The notes under the pieces were generated by a model. It was not told the DNA's origin, made no database searches, and saw only the letters and a list, made by a program, of their open reading frames with translations. A stretch of 64,000 nucleotides of DNA from Ignavibacteriota bacterium (GTDB taxonomy: Bacteria > Bacteroidota > Ignavibacteria > Tepidaquicellales > Tepidaquicellaceae): NCBI GenBank assembly GCA_016218085.1, contig JACREY010000020.1, positions 248,001 through 312,000 of the forward strand, given 5' to 3'. Each line of letters opens with the position of its first letter. Position 1 is the stretch's first letter. This document shows, piece by piece, positions 37,407 through 46,188 of this stretch. Position numbers and translations under genes: made by a program.

Positions 37407-37442
37407 ATAAACTGATTATTAAAAAATAATTACTGATTAAAA

Positions 37443-38552
37443 GTGTTATACTACTTAGCGGAATATATAAATTACCTTTGGAATCCTCCGGGATTCGATG
37501 TTTTCCGGTTTCTGACCTTCCGTTCTGCTATCTCGGCTATAACTGCATTGCTGTTCAGCTTCTTAATAGGTCCTAAAATTATTAAGCTGCTAAAGAAGCA
37601 TCAGATTGGAGAAGCAAAAAAGGAAGACGGACCCGAATTTCACTGGTGCAAGGCAGGGACACCTACAATGGGCGGTCTGATAGTCCTTTTCTCCGTTCTG
37701 ATACCTGTGTTTCTGTGGGGCGATTTGAAAAATATGTATATCATACTGATACTTTTTGTAACTATTGCTCTGGGAGCAGTTGGTTTTCTCGATGACTATC
37801 TTAAAGTAGTAAAGAAATACAAGAAGGGATTGCTTGCAAAGTATAAGCTGATGGGGCAGGTTACTGTCGGAATAATTGTAGGAGCAGTAATATATTTCCA
37901 TCCTTTCTTCGACGGAATAAATACAATTACAACTATTCCGTTCCTGAAAAATTATGAATTTGATTTCTCCATCCTGTATATTCCGATTATTGTATTTATT
38001 ATTACCGCTACATCGAATGCGGTAAATCTCACCGACGGTCTAGATGGTCTTGCTACTGGAACGGTAGGTATTGTAACATTTGCAATCGGTATTATTGCAT
38101 ATCTCTCCGGTAATATCGAAACTTCGAAGTATCTTAATATAATTTATCTTAAAGGAAACGGCGAACTCATAGTATATTGCGCGGCACTTACAGGTGCGGC
38201 ACTCGGATTCCTGTGGTATAACTCTCATCCTGCGCAGGTTTTTATGGGAGATACAGGCTCGCTTGCTCTCGGCGGAGCAGTTGGTACTCTCTGCATACTT
38301 GTGAAAAAGGAATTCCTGCTCCCGCTTCTCGGAGGTATTTTCTTTGCCGAAACCGTTTCTGTGATTTTGCAGAGATACTATTTCAAATATACTAAAAAGA
38401 AATACGGCGAAGGCAGGAGAATTTTCAAAATGGCGCCGCTTCATCACCATTTTGAAATGTGCGGCATTCCCGAATCCAAGATTGTGGTTAGGTTTTATAT
38501 AGTTGCAATTTTGCTTGCAATTATGACGCTGGCAACATTTAAAATCAGGTAA
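37443..38552 (+). CDS. mraY: Phospho-N-acetylmuramoyl-pentapeptide transferase MraY
   Basis: The 369-residue integral membrane enzyme has about ten TM helices. It carries the catalytic LDDYLKVVKK motif (about 113-122), NAVNLTDGLDGLATG (about 185-199) and the APLHHHFEMCG loop (about 327-337). It makes lipid I from UDP-MurNAc-pentapeptide and undecaprenyl phosphate. The start codon is GTG (37443), two bases after an AAAA tract with no clear Shine-Dalgarno. The length and N-terminus (YLAEYINYLWNPPGFDVFRFLTFR) fit FCB-group MraY. Confidence 0.96.
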   Translation: MLYYLAEYINYLWNPPGFDVFRFLTFRSAISAITALLFSFLIGPKIIKLLKKHQIGEAKKEDGPEFHWCKAGTPTMGGLIVLFSVLIPVFLWGDLKNMYIILILFVTIALGAVGFLDDYLKVVKKYKKGLLAKYKLMGQVTVGIIVGAVIYFHPFFDGINTITTIPFLKNYEFDFSILYIPIIVFIITATSNAVNLTDGLDGLATGTVGIVTFAIGIIAYLSGNIETSKYLNIIYLKGNGELIVYCAALTGAALGFLWYNSHPAQVFMGDTGSLALGGAVGTLCILVKKEFLLPLLGGIFFAETVSVILQRYYFKYTKKKYGEGRRIFKMAPLHHHFEMCGIPESKIVVRFYIVAILLAIMTLATFKIR

Positions 38553-38556
38553 AAAA

Positions 38557-39945
38557 TTGAAAAAATCAGAAGTAAATAAATACTCGTATGTTATTCTCGG
38601 AGCCGGCAGAAGCGGATTAGGCGCTGCCAAGCTGCTTAAGAAAAACGGCGCAAAAGTTTTCCTGAGCGATAATTCACCTCTCGGTAAGCTTATGTATTTC
38701 GATGATAAAACCCTGAAAAAATTCGGTATTCCCTTCGAAACTGGCGGGCATTCCGATAACATATTCGATTATGATTTTTTTGTTAAGAGCCCGGGAATTC
38801 CTTTGAACAGCCCGGTGATAGAAAAAGCACTCAGCCTGAATAAAAAAGTCATAAGCGAAGTCGAGGTTGCTTACTGGTTCTGCGAATGTCCAATAATTGC
38901 TATTACGGGAACCAACGGAAAAACCACTACAACTGTTCTGACCGGGGAAATTTTTAAAAACGCCGGCATGGATACAAAAGTTTGCGGTAATGTAGGCCTT
39001 GCTTTTTCGGAAGTTGCCGGAGAAACAAAAAATGATTCTGTGGTAGTGCTCGAAGTAAGCAGCTTCCAGCTTGAAAGCACCGAAAACTTCAGGCCTGCTG
39101 TATCTATGTTCCTGACTTTTACCGCCGACCATATCGACTGGCACGGCTCGATGGAAAACTATATGAACGCTAAACTCAAGATCAATAGAAACCAGTCAGA
39201 TGATGATGTGATTGTTTTTAACTATGATGATGAAAAAATAAAAGAACAGATGGTAAACTTTAATGCGAATATCTGCGGATTCAGCACAAAAACTAATCTG
39301 GAAAAAACAAATCTGAATTGCGGATGCTATGTCCTTGATAATGAAATATTCTATTTCAATAAGATGAAAAGTGAGAACTCTGTAATAATGAATACGGAAG
39401 ATATTTTCATAAGAGGTAATCATAATCTTCTTAATTCACTCGCTGCAATTTCGGCAGCTAAATCTTTCGGAGTCAGCAATGTTGTGATTGAAAATACTCT
39501 GAAGATTTTCAAGGGAGTTGAACACAGGATTGAACCTGTAAGGGATTTAAACGGTGTGAAATTTTATAATGATTCGAAAGCAACGAATTTTGATTCTCTC
39601 TATGTGGCACTTGAAAGCTTTTCCGGAAATATTATTCTCATCATGGGCGGCAAGAAAGGTGATAATAAATTCGGATTGGTGGAGGATTTTATAACAAAAA
39701 GAGTTAAGAAGATTTTCGCAATAGGTCAGAGCGGTGAAGCAATAAAAAAATATTTTGATGGAAAAACAGAAGTCGAACAGGCTGGAACGCTTGACGAAGC
39801 TGTAAAAATGGCTTATAAGTCTTCTGTAAACAGTGATGTCGTTCTGTTTTCTCCGGGATACAAGAGCTTTGATATGTTCGATAACTTTGAGCACCGCGGA
39901 AGTGAATTTAAAAAATCTGTAAATAAACTTAAACCGAAAAAATGA
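38557..39945 (+). CDS. murD: UDP-MurNAc-L-Ala:D-Glu ligase MurD
   Basis: The 462-residue Mur ligase has a Rossmann-like N-terminus (YVILGAGRSGLGAAKLL), the ATP loop ITGTNGKTTTTVLTGEIF, the VLEVSSFQLE motif and the C-terminal YNDSKATNFDSLY and FSPGYKSFDMFDNFEHRG. It adds D-Glu to UDP-MurNAc-L-Ala. The start is TTG at 38557, four bases after the mraY stop. Its end overlaps ftsW by four bases. Confidence 0.95.
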   Translation: MKKSEVNKYSYVILGAGRSGLGAAKLLKKNGAKVFLSDNSPLGKLMYFDDKTLKKFGIPFETGGHSDNIFDYDFFVKSPGIPLNSPVIEKALSLNKKVISEVEVAYWFCECPIIAITGTNGKTTTTVLTGEIFKNAGMDTKVCGNVGLAFSEVAGETKNDSVVVLEVSSFQLESTENFRPAVSMFLTFTADHIDWHGSMENYMNAKLKINRNQSDDDVIVFNYDDEKIKEQMVNFNANICGFSTKTNLEKTNLNCGCYVLDNEIFYFNKMKSENSVIMNTEDIFIRGNHNLLNSLAAISAAKSFGVSNVVIENTLKIFKGVEHRIEPVRDLNGVKFYNDSKATNFDSLYVALESFSGNIILIMGGKKGDNKFGLVEDFITKRVKKIFAIGQSGEAIKKYFDGKTEVEQAGTLDEAVKMAYKSSVNSDVVLFSPGYKSFDMFDNFEHRGSEFKKSVNKLKPKK

Positions 39946-41096
39946 AAATCGGCGGATATAAAATAGATATTTGGATTTTAATACCTGTTCTGCTGCTGCT
40001 TATGTTCAGCATCGGTCTCGTATATTCCGCCAGCTCCGATTATTCGATTTCCAAGTTCAAGGACGCAAACTATATGTTCAAGCTTCACCTTATTAAAGTT
40101 CTGATGGCTCTCATTCTGATTTTCATTTTTGCAAAAATTGATTACAAGTACTACCAGAGATACAGCAAGTGGCTTATTCTGCTTTCAGTGCTTTTTCTTG
40201 CTCTTGTCTTTATTATTGGTGTCTCTGTCAAAAACGTAAACCGCTGGATTAATTTCGGACCAATCAGCTTCCAGCCGTCGGACCTTGCAAAGTATACCTT
40301 GATTCTTTTTGTCGCTAACCTGCTTGTAAAGAAAAAATTTAAGCTTACTAACCTGTATCAGGGATACCTTCCGGTAATTATTTCTATTCTTACCGTGTGC
40401 CTGCTGGTTGCTGCTCAGCCGAACTTCTCGACATCCCTGATAATATTCGGATCCTCCATCCTGATGCTGATGATTTCCGAAGTCAGGTTCAAGCATATCC
40501 TGATAACGGGAGTGTCACTGCTTCCCGCTGCAATTATGTTTGTGCTTACTAAATCATATATAAGAAACAGAATCGAAAACTATGCAGATTTTACTTCGAG
40601 CGGAACTGCCCAGCATCAGCTCAATCAGGCAATCATTGGTCTCGGAAACGGAGGAATCATCGGAGTGGGAAGCGGTAATTCACTGCAAAAGCAGTTCTTC
40701 CTTCCCGAAGCTCACGGAGATTTTATTTTCTCTATTATAGGAGAAGAATATGGATTTATCGGCACGCTTGCCGTGCTGTTCCTGTTTGCACTGCTATTAG
40801 TCAGAGGCTATAAGGTTGCTAAAAGTATTCAGGATGAATACGGTAAATATGTTGCTTTCGGTATCACTACCGTGATAAGTGCCTATGCAGTCGTGAATAT
40901 GTCAGTCGCCTGCGGAATTATCCCGACGACAGGTGTCCCTATCCCGTTCATCAGCTACGGCGGTACAGCATTGATCTTTAATTCTATAGCCGTTGGAATA
41001 TTACTGAATATTTCTTCTTTCAGAAATGAACCTTCTGAATCATTTGAAAATTCTGAATCAACTGGAATTAACGAAAATAAATTTGCGGGAATATGA
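39942..41096 (+). CDS. ftsW: Septal peptidoglycan glycosyltransferase FtsW
   Basis: The 384-residue SEDS protein has about ten TM helices. Family motifs are RWINFGPISFQPSDLAKYTL, GVGSGNSLQKQFFLPEAHGD with the catalytic-loop FIFSIIGEEYGF, and PTTGVPIPFISYGGTALI. It polymerises lipid II at the septum with FtsI. It overlaps murD upstream and murG downstream by four bases (ATGA junctions), indicating tight translational coupling. The C-terminal ~25 residues are acidic and Asn/Ser/Glu-rich. Confidence 0.95.
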   Translation: MKIGGYKIDIWILIPVLLLLMFSIGLVYSASSDYSISKFKDANYMFKLHLIKVLMALILIFIFAKIDYKYYQRYSKWLILLSVLFLALVFIIGVSVKNVNRWINFGPISFQPSDLAKYTLILFVANLLVKKKFKLTNLYQGYLPVIISILTVCLLVAAQPNFSTSLIIFGSSILMLMISEVRFKHILITGVSLLPAAIMFVLTKSYIRNRIENYADFTSSGTAQHQLNQAIIGLGNGGIIGVGSGNSLQKQFFLPEAHGDFIFSIIGEEYGFIGTLAVLFLFALLLVRGYKVAKSIQDEYGKYVAFGITTVISAYAVVNMSVACGIIPTTGVPIPFISYGGTALIFNSIAVGILLNISSFRNEPSESFENSESTGINENKFAGI

Positions 41097-42172
41097 GGAT
41101 AATATTTACAGGCGGCGGAACGGGCGGACACATTTTTCCTGCGATTGCGGTGGCGGATGAATTGAGAAAAAGTTTTGAAGGCGTGAAAATATTATTCGTG
41201 GGAGCAAAAGGAAGAATTGAAGAGAAAATCGTACCTGAAAATAATTATAAATTAAGAACCATAGAAATTGTTGGCCTGACTAAAAAAAATATTATTAAGT
41301 TACCTTTTAAATTTTATAAGTCATTGAAAAACTGCAGGGAAATACTGAAAGAATTTAAACCTGATGTAGTGGTTGGAACCGGCGGATTTGCGAGCGGACC
41401 GATGGTCTATTCTGCAGTTAAGAAAAAAATCCCGACAATAGTCCAGGAAGGGAACTCTTTCCCGGGTAAAGTCACTCGCTTTCTGTCGGGTAAAGCAACA
41501 AAAGTAATTGTAAGCTTCGACGAAACAAGGGATTATCTTAAAAGAAAAGATAATGTTGAGAAAATCTCTTACCCCGTGAGAAATTCGCTTGTAAAAACAG
41601 ATAAAATCGGTGCTCTGAATTACTTCGGACTTAATAACGGGTGCAGAACCCTTTTTGTCTTCGGAGGGAGCCAGGGAGCTAAAGGAATAAATGAGGCGGT
41701 GAAAAATAAACTGAAACATATTTACGATGAAAATATTAATCTGATTTGGCAGACCGGCAGTCAATCTTACAGCGGGATAAAAGAATTGTGCAGGATGTAT
41801 GAAGATAAGTTCAAAGTGTTCGAATTTATCGGGAATATGAAATATGCATATTCCGCTTCTGATTTGGTAATCTGCCGTTCAGGTATGAGCAGCATAATGG
41901 AACTTTCCTTCCTGAAAATGCCCGCAGTTCTTGTTCCTTTTCCCGGCTCTGCGGATAACCATCAGGAAAAAAACGCAAGAACGCTTGAAAAAGCTAAAGC
42001 CTGTATTCTGATTTTGCAGGATGATTTGGAATCACAAATGATGAATGTAATTACTAATACTATATTCAATAATGAAACACTAAATATACTTGGCGAAAAT
42101 ATTTTTAAATTCGCGGACCCGGATTCTGCAAGAAAAATTGCAAATTTAATTTATCAGTTAACTTTAAATTAA
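41093..42172 (+). CDS. murG: UDP-GlcNAc:lipid I N-acetylglucosaminyltransferase MurG
   Basis: The 359-residue GT28 glycosyltransferase has the glycine-rich loops FTGGGTGGHIFPAIAVADEL (about 4-23) and VVGTGGFASGP, and the donor site VICRSGMSSIMELSFL with the nearby FPGSADNHQEKNA. It makes lipid II at the inner face of the membrane. ATG overlaps the ftsW stop. The unknown membrane ORF begins six bases after its stop. Confidence 0.95.
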   Translation: MRIIFTGGGTGGHIFPAIAVADELRKSFEGVKILFVGAKGRIEEKIVPENNYKLRTIEIVGLTKKNIIKLPFKFYKSLKNCREILKEFKPDVVVGTGGFASGPMVYSAVKKKIPTIVQEGNSFPGKVTRFLSGKATKVIVSFDETRDYLKRKDNVEKISYPVRNSLVKTDKIGALNYFGLNNGCRTLFVFGGSQGAKGINEAVKNKLKHIYDENINLIWQTGSQSYSGIKELCRMYEDKFKVFEFIGNMKYAYSASDLVICRSGMSSIMELSFLKMPAVLVPFPGSADNHQEKNARTLEKAKACILILQDDLESQMMNVITNTIFNNETLNILGENIFKFADPDSARKIANLIYQLTLN

Positions 42173-42178
42173 AAAATT

Positions 42179-42664
42179 ATGGACGGTAGAATATTTAAGT
42201 ACAAGCTGGATTTTTATTACAAGTCCGTAATAGTGTATATGCTCTTCCTTATCGCGTATATGATGATGAATGGTGTATTCTTTGCAAAACAGTTCTCGGA
42301 TTTATACCACGACCCGATAATTTATATCAGCATCCTTTTTGTTCTTTATACTCTTTTTATTCTTCTGAAAAATGCCGTAAAAGCAAAAGAGTTAATTTTC
42401 GAAAACGATAAATTTATTATTAAAAACAGGTTCGGGCAGAGGGAAATTCTTTTTACGGATGTAATAAATCTGAAGTTTTCAAGAGAAAGAAAATACGGAG
42501 GTAACAGAAAAGGAAGTATTCGCAGAGTCAGAATTAAGCTTAAAGACAGGAAAAGATATCTTAGAATAAGGTTGAGCGAATTTCAGGATGAAAAGAAATT
42601 GTTGAACGAATTTAAAAATCTTACTAAATCTGTTTTTGCAAAAGAAAAAAGTGAACAGCATTAA
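42179..42664 (+). CDS. Unknown two-TM, PH-like-domain protein inside the dcw operon
   Basis: The 161-residue protein has two membrane segments (about 14-36 and 48-65) followed by a ~90-residue soluble part of alternating strands (ELIFENDKFIIKNRFGQREILFTDVINLKF). The soluble part resembles a bacterial PH-like fold by eye only. It is very basic near the C-terminus (RERKYGGNRKGSIRRVRIKL). It sits between murG and murC, six bases after murG and overlapping the murC start, so it is clearly co-translated with wall-synthesis genes. I do not recognise it as a standard dcw gene. Confidence 0.8.
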   Translation: MDGRIFKYKLDFYYKSVIVYMLFLIAYMMMNGVFFAKQFSDLYHDPIIYISILFVLYTLFILLKNAVKAKELIFENDKFIIKNRFGQREILFTDVINLKFSRERKYGGNRKGSIRRVRIKLKDRKRYLRIRLSEFQDEKKLLNEFKNLTKSVFAKEKSEQH

Positions 42665-44042
42665 TTCGAAAATATTGCAGAGTGTTAAAAAAATTCACTT
42701 CATCGGCATCGGCGGAGTGGGAATGAGCGGGATTGCTGAGTATCTCGTGAAAAACGGATATGAAGTGTCTGGCAGCGATTCCGCGCCGGGTGAAATAACC
42801 AATAGGCTATCCTCTTTCGGTGTAAGGATATTTGAAGGACACAACGCCTCAAATGTTAATAAAAATATTGACCTTGTCGTTTACTCAGCCGCGATAAAAG
42901 CTGATAATCCGGAACTTGCGAAAACGCTTGAACTTGGAATTCATAATGTAAAGCGGGCAAAGATGCTCGGCGAAATAGTTAATAATGATTTTCTTATTGC
43001 CGTAAGCGGTACTCACGGCAAAACAAGTACCACTGCAATGGTTGCTAAAGTGCTTATTGACTGCGGTCTCGACCCGACTGTCTTTGTCGGCGGTGCAATT
43101 GATTTTCTCGAAGACGGAAATTCGAGAATCGGAAAAGGAAAATATTCTGTGGTTGAAGCAGATGAATACGACAGAAGCTTTTTAACACTTAAACCTGATA
43201 TTGTGATAATTACTAATGTTGACCTCGACCATACAGATATTTATAAGGACCTCGGTGATTTAAAAAATGCGTTTAAGGAATTTCTCAAAGGCGGAAAAGA
43301 AAATTGCCGCATTATCGGATTCGGAGACGATAGAAATGTTGCGGATTTATTGAACTCGGTAAATAATATTTGCTCTTTTACATACGGTTTCGGTAAACAG
43401 AATAAATACGTTATTGAGGAATCTTATCTGAAAGATTCTAAAATAAGATATGAAATGAACGGCGAATATATTGATTTAAGCGTTCCTGGAAAACATAATG
43501 TGCTGAATTCTGCAGCGTCCTTTATAGCTGGAAGTCTTCTTGAGCTTGATCCGGGAATGATTAAACTAAGTCTGAAAAGTTTTTTCGGAGTGAAAAGACG
43601 GCTTGAATTGAAATATGAAAATGATATCAGAGTTTATGATGATTATGCACATCATCCGACTGAAATTGAATATTCCTTGTTTGCTGTAAAGGAAATCTCA
43701 AAATCGCGAGTCATAACTGTTTTTCAACCCCATACTTATACCAGGACTCGCGACTTTTTCGGAGGATTTGCAAAAGCTCTTAAGGATAATGATATAACAA
43801 TTCTTTTGGACCTGTATCCTGCGCGGGAAAAAGCCATTGAAGGTGTAAGCACGGAATTGATTTATGATAAAATGAAATCTGTGGGACTGGATAATGTTTA
43901 CTACGAAAAGAGTTTTGATAATGCAATAAAAAAACTCGGTGAAATTGTAAAAAAAGACGATACAATAATTTTTCAGGGAGCAGGGGATGTGACGAACCTT
44001 TGCTCTGATTTTGTGAATAAATTGAAAAATACTGAAAATTGA
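42651..44042 (+). CDS. murC: UDP-MurNAc:L-alanine ligase MurC
   Basis: The 463-residue Mur ligase has IHFIGIGGVGMSGIAEYLV at the N-terminus, the ATP loop AVSGTHGKTSTTAMVAKVL, VEADEYDRSFL, and VYDDYAHHPTEIEYSL in the C-terminal domain. It adds the first stem residue to UDP-MurNAc. I prefer the GTG at 42651; an in-frame TTG at 42636 would add five residues. Either overlaps the preceding ORF. It ends in a four-base overlap with ftsQ. murB and ddl, which often follow murC, are absent here. Confidence 0.94.
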   Translation: MNSINSKILQSVKKIHFIGIGGVGMSGIAEYLVKNGYEVSGSDSAPGEITNRLSSFGVRIFEGHNASNVNKNIDLVVYSAAIKADNPELAKTLELGIHNVKRAKMLGEIVNNDFLIAVSGTHGKTSTTAMVAKVLIDCGLDPTVFVGGAIDFLEDGNSRIGKGKYSVVEADEYDRSFLTLKPDIVIITNVDLDHTDIYKDLGDLKNAFKEFLKGGKENCRIIGFGDDRNVADLLNSVNNICSFTYGFGKQNKYVIEESYLKDSKIRYEMNGEYIDLSVPGKHNVLNSAASFIAGSLLELDPGMIKLSLKSFFGVKRRLELKYENDIRVYDDYAHHPTEIEYSLFAVKEISKSRVITVFQPHTYTRTRDFFGGFAKALKDNDITILLDLYPAREKAIEGVSTELIYDKMKSVGLDNVYYEKSFDNAIKKLGEIVKKDDTIIFQGAGDVTNLCSDFVNKLKNTEN

Positions 44043-44812
44043 GTAAACGAAAAGTCATATTGATACTGCTGGTGCTCTCATTTGTGATTGCAGGAACAGT
44101 GTATTTTGCAAATATATGGAGAGAGAATATGACTTATGATAAAATAACCGTTAAGGGCAATATTACACTTACTAAGGATGAAATTCTGCAGGCGGCAAAT
44201 ATAAAATCCGACAGCGTGAATATCGAAGAATTGAACCTTGTCTTTATTCAGGACAGGATTTCAAAACATCCCGAAATCAAGAAAGTATTTGTAAGCAAAA
44301 ATCCTCCGAATGAACTTGTGATAGATGTTTATGAGAAAAGACCTCTTGCAATCGTGAATGTCGGAAATCAGCTGAATCTAGTGGATGAAGAATGCGAACT
44401 CTTCCCATTTAAAAATTTCGAAAAGCTGTATGACCTGCCGGTAATTACCGGAATAAAACAGTTCTCACAGCAGCAGATTGAGGATAAATCCTATATGAAT
44501 GATCTGAAAACAGCAGTCTTTATTACAATTAACGCTTATAAAAAGAGCAAGTTTCTATATAACCAGATTTCCGAAATAAACGTGTCCGATACAGGCAGGA
44601 TTGTTCTTTTTACAAATGATAAATCGGTTCCGGTATATTTCCCGCGCTCGGAAAATAATAATATTTCGGACCCGGTTTATCAGAGAGAAATAACTGACAA
44701 ACTTGTTGTGCTGAAAAACTTTTTCGGAAAATCCTATGAATCACTGAAAGATAAAAAGCTTGACTATGTTGACCTCAGATACAATAACCAGGTAATTGTA
44801 AAAACAAATTAA
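44039..44812 (+). CDS. ftsQ: Cell division protein FtsQ
   Basis: The 257-residue bitopic protein has a TM segment (about 6-23: LILLVLSFVIAGTVYFA), then a POTRA domain (about 34-100: YDKITVKGNITLTKDEILQ to LVIDVYEKRPLAIV) and a C-terminal beta domain. It acts in the periplasm, linking FtsBL and FtsWI to the divisome. The start is TTG at 44039, overlapping the murC stop. The assignment is by POTRA domain and position. Confidence 0.88.
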   Translation: MSKRKVILILLVLSFVIAGTVYFANIWRENMTYDKITVKGNITLTKDEILQAANIKSDSVNIEELNLVFIQDRISKHPEIKKVFVSKNPPNELVIDVYEKRPLAIVNVGNQLNLVDEECELFPFKNFEKLYDLPVITGIKQFSQQQIEDKSYMNDLKTAVFITINAYKKSKFLYNQISEINVSDTGRIVLFTNDKSVPVYFPRSENNNISDPVYQREITDKLVVLKNFFGKSYESLKDKKLDYVDLRYNNQVIVKTN

Positions 44813-44838
44813 AATTGGAAAATTTTAAGGAAAAAATT

Positions 44839-46119
44839 ATGTCAAAAACAAAAAAAATAAAGACAACTGAAAGTGATGTAATAGTAGGCCTGGATGTAGG
44901 CACAACAAAAATATGTGTCATTGTAGCCCGACCGAAAGATGCCAACAATGTCGATATAATCGGAATCGGAAAAGCTCCGTCCGAAGGACTGCATAGGGGA
45001 ATTGTCGTGAACCCCAGCAAAACCGTCGAATCCATTAAATCCGCAATCGCTGATGCGGAAATGAATTCGGGTGTAAAAATCAGGTCTGCTTCGGTCGGTA
45101 TTGCCGGACACCACATCAGATGCATCCAGTCTTCCAGCATCATCGGCATAAATAATCCCGACAGGGTTATTACTGAAGATGATTTGCTCAGGCTTATCGA
45201 ACAGGCTAAATCCATCAGAATCCCCAGCGATACCAGGATTATTGATGTAGTCCCCCAGGAGTATATCATAGACGGTAAGGACGGTATCTATGAAAGCCCG
45301 GTCGGCATGTTCGGCGTCAGGCTTGAAGCAAAAGTCAATATAATATCAGGTCTTGTATCCTCGATAGATGATCTGACTAAATGCGTGATGAGCTGCGATA
45401 TTGATCTTGACGATATCGTGCTCGAACCGATTGCATCTTCATATTCCGTCCTGGACGAAACCGAAAAGAAAGTAGGCGTTGCAATGCTTGATATCGGCGG
45501 CGGCACGACAGATATTGCCGTCTTTAAAAAAGGTGTTCTGAAATATACCGCGGGAATAGGTATCGCAGGTAGCCTGGTGACAAATGACATTGTTGAAGCT
45601 CTCGGAATTTCCGATAAGGAGGCAGAAAGAATAAAAAGAGAATTCGGTTATGCATCCATTTCAGAAATACTTAACGATGATGAAATCACAGTTGAATCTA
45701 TTAAAGGAAAAATTCCCAAGAAGACCAGAAAAAGCATTCTCGCAAGAATCATACAAGCAAGAATGCAGGATATATTCGAACTCTCGGCAATCGAAATTAA
45801 AAATTCGCAGATACATAACGAACTTCACGCCGGTGTGGTTATCACAGGCGGCGGCTCCCTGATAAAAGGAACCAAGGAACTTGCAGAGGAAATTCTTGGT
45901 ACCGAAGTTAATCTCGGTATACCGACCGGCCTCTCCGGAGGACTGATTAAGGAAGTTGAAAGCCCGATATTTGCAACTGGTGTCGGTCTTATTTTGCACA
46001 GGATAAAGACAATGGAAGATGTGAATCACGTTAATTCTTTTGATAAAGGAAGACAGAGAAAGAAAATGACACCGAAAGACTTCATCCTCAAAATAAAAAG
46101 ATGGTTCGACGAGCTTTAA
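44839..46119 (+). CDS. ftsA: Cell division protein FtsA
   Basis: The 426-residue actin-fold ATPase has phosphate loop 1 VGLDVGTTKICVIVA, the SHS2 (1C) domain (about 85-160), GVAMLDIGGGTTDIAVFKKG and GVVITGGGSLIKGTKELAEE. A C-terminal amphipathic helix (DFILKIKRWFDEL) should bind the membrane. It anchors FtsZ filaments. I chose ATG at 44839, preceded by AAGGA at the right distance, over the upstream TTG at 44815 that directly follows ftsQ. ftsZ follows after 69 bases. Confidence 0.95.
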   Translation: MSKTKKIKTTESDVIVGLDVGTTKICVIVARPKDANNVDIIGIGKAPSEGLHRGIVVNPSKTVESIKSAIADAEMNSGVKIRSASVGIAGHHIRCIQSSSIIGINNPDRVITEDDLLRLIEQAKSIRIPSDTRIIDVVPQEYIIDGKDGIYESPVGMFGVRLEAKVNIISGLVSSIDDLTKCVMSCDIDLDDIVLEPIASSYSVLDETEKKVGVAMLDIGGGTTDIAVFKKGVLKYTAGIGIAGSLVTNDIVEALGISDKEAERIKREFGYASISEILNDDEITVESIKGKIPKKTRKSILARIIQARMQDIFELSAIEIKNSQIHNELHAGVVITGGGSLIKGTKELAEEILGTEVNLGIPTGLSGGLIKEVESPIFATGVGLILHRIKTMEDVNHVNSFDKGRQRKKMTPKDFILKIKRWFDEL

Positions 46120-46188
46120 TATTTAATATAAACGTAAAAGAATTAAAATAAGAAAAATAATAACTAATTAAAAAGAAAGGGTCAAACA

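Noticed and set aside
38040-39144. Overlapping minus-strand ORFs of 240 and 156 residues across mraY and murD
   Set aside because: They lie wholly opposite strongly conserved Mur genes and show no domain or start signal.
44815-44838. Upstream TTG start for ftsA
   Set aside because: The ATG at 44839 has AAGGA at a proper distance, while the TTG would place that ribosome-binding site inside the gene.
44775-45269. 164-residue minus-strand ORF opposite ftsA
   Set aside because: Antisense to the conserved ATP-binding region of ftsA; composition is not protein-like.
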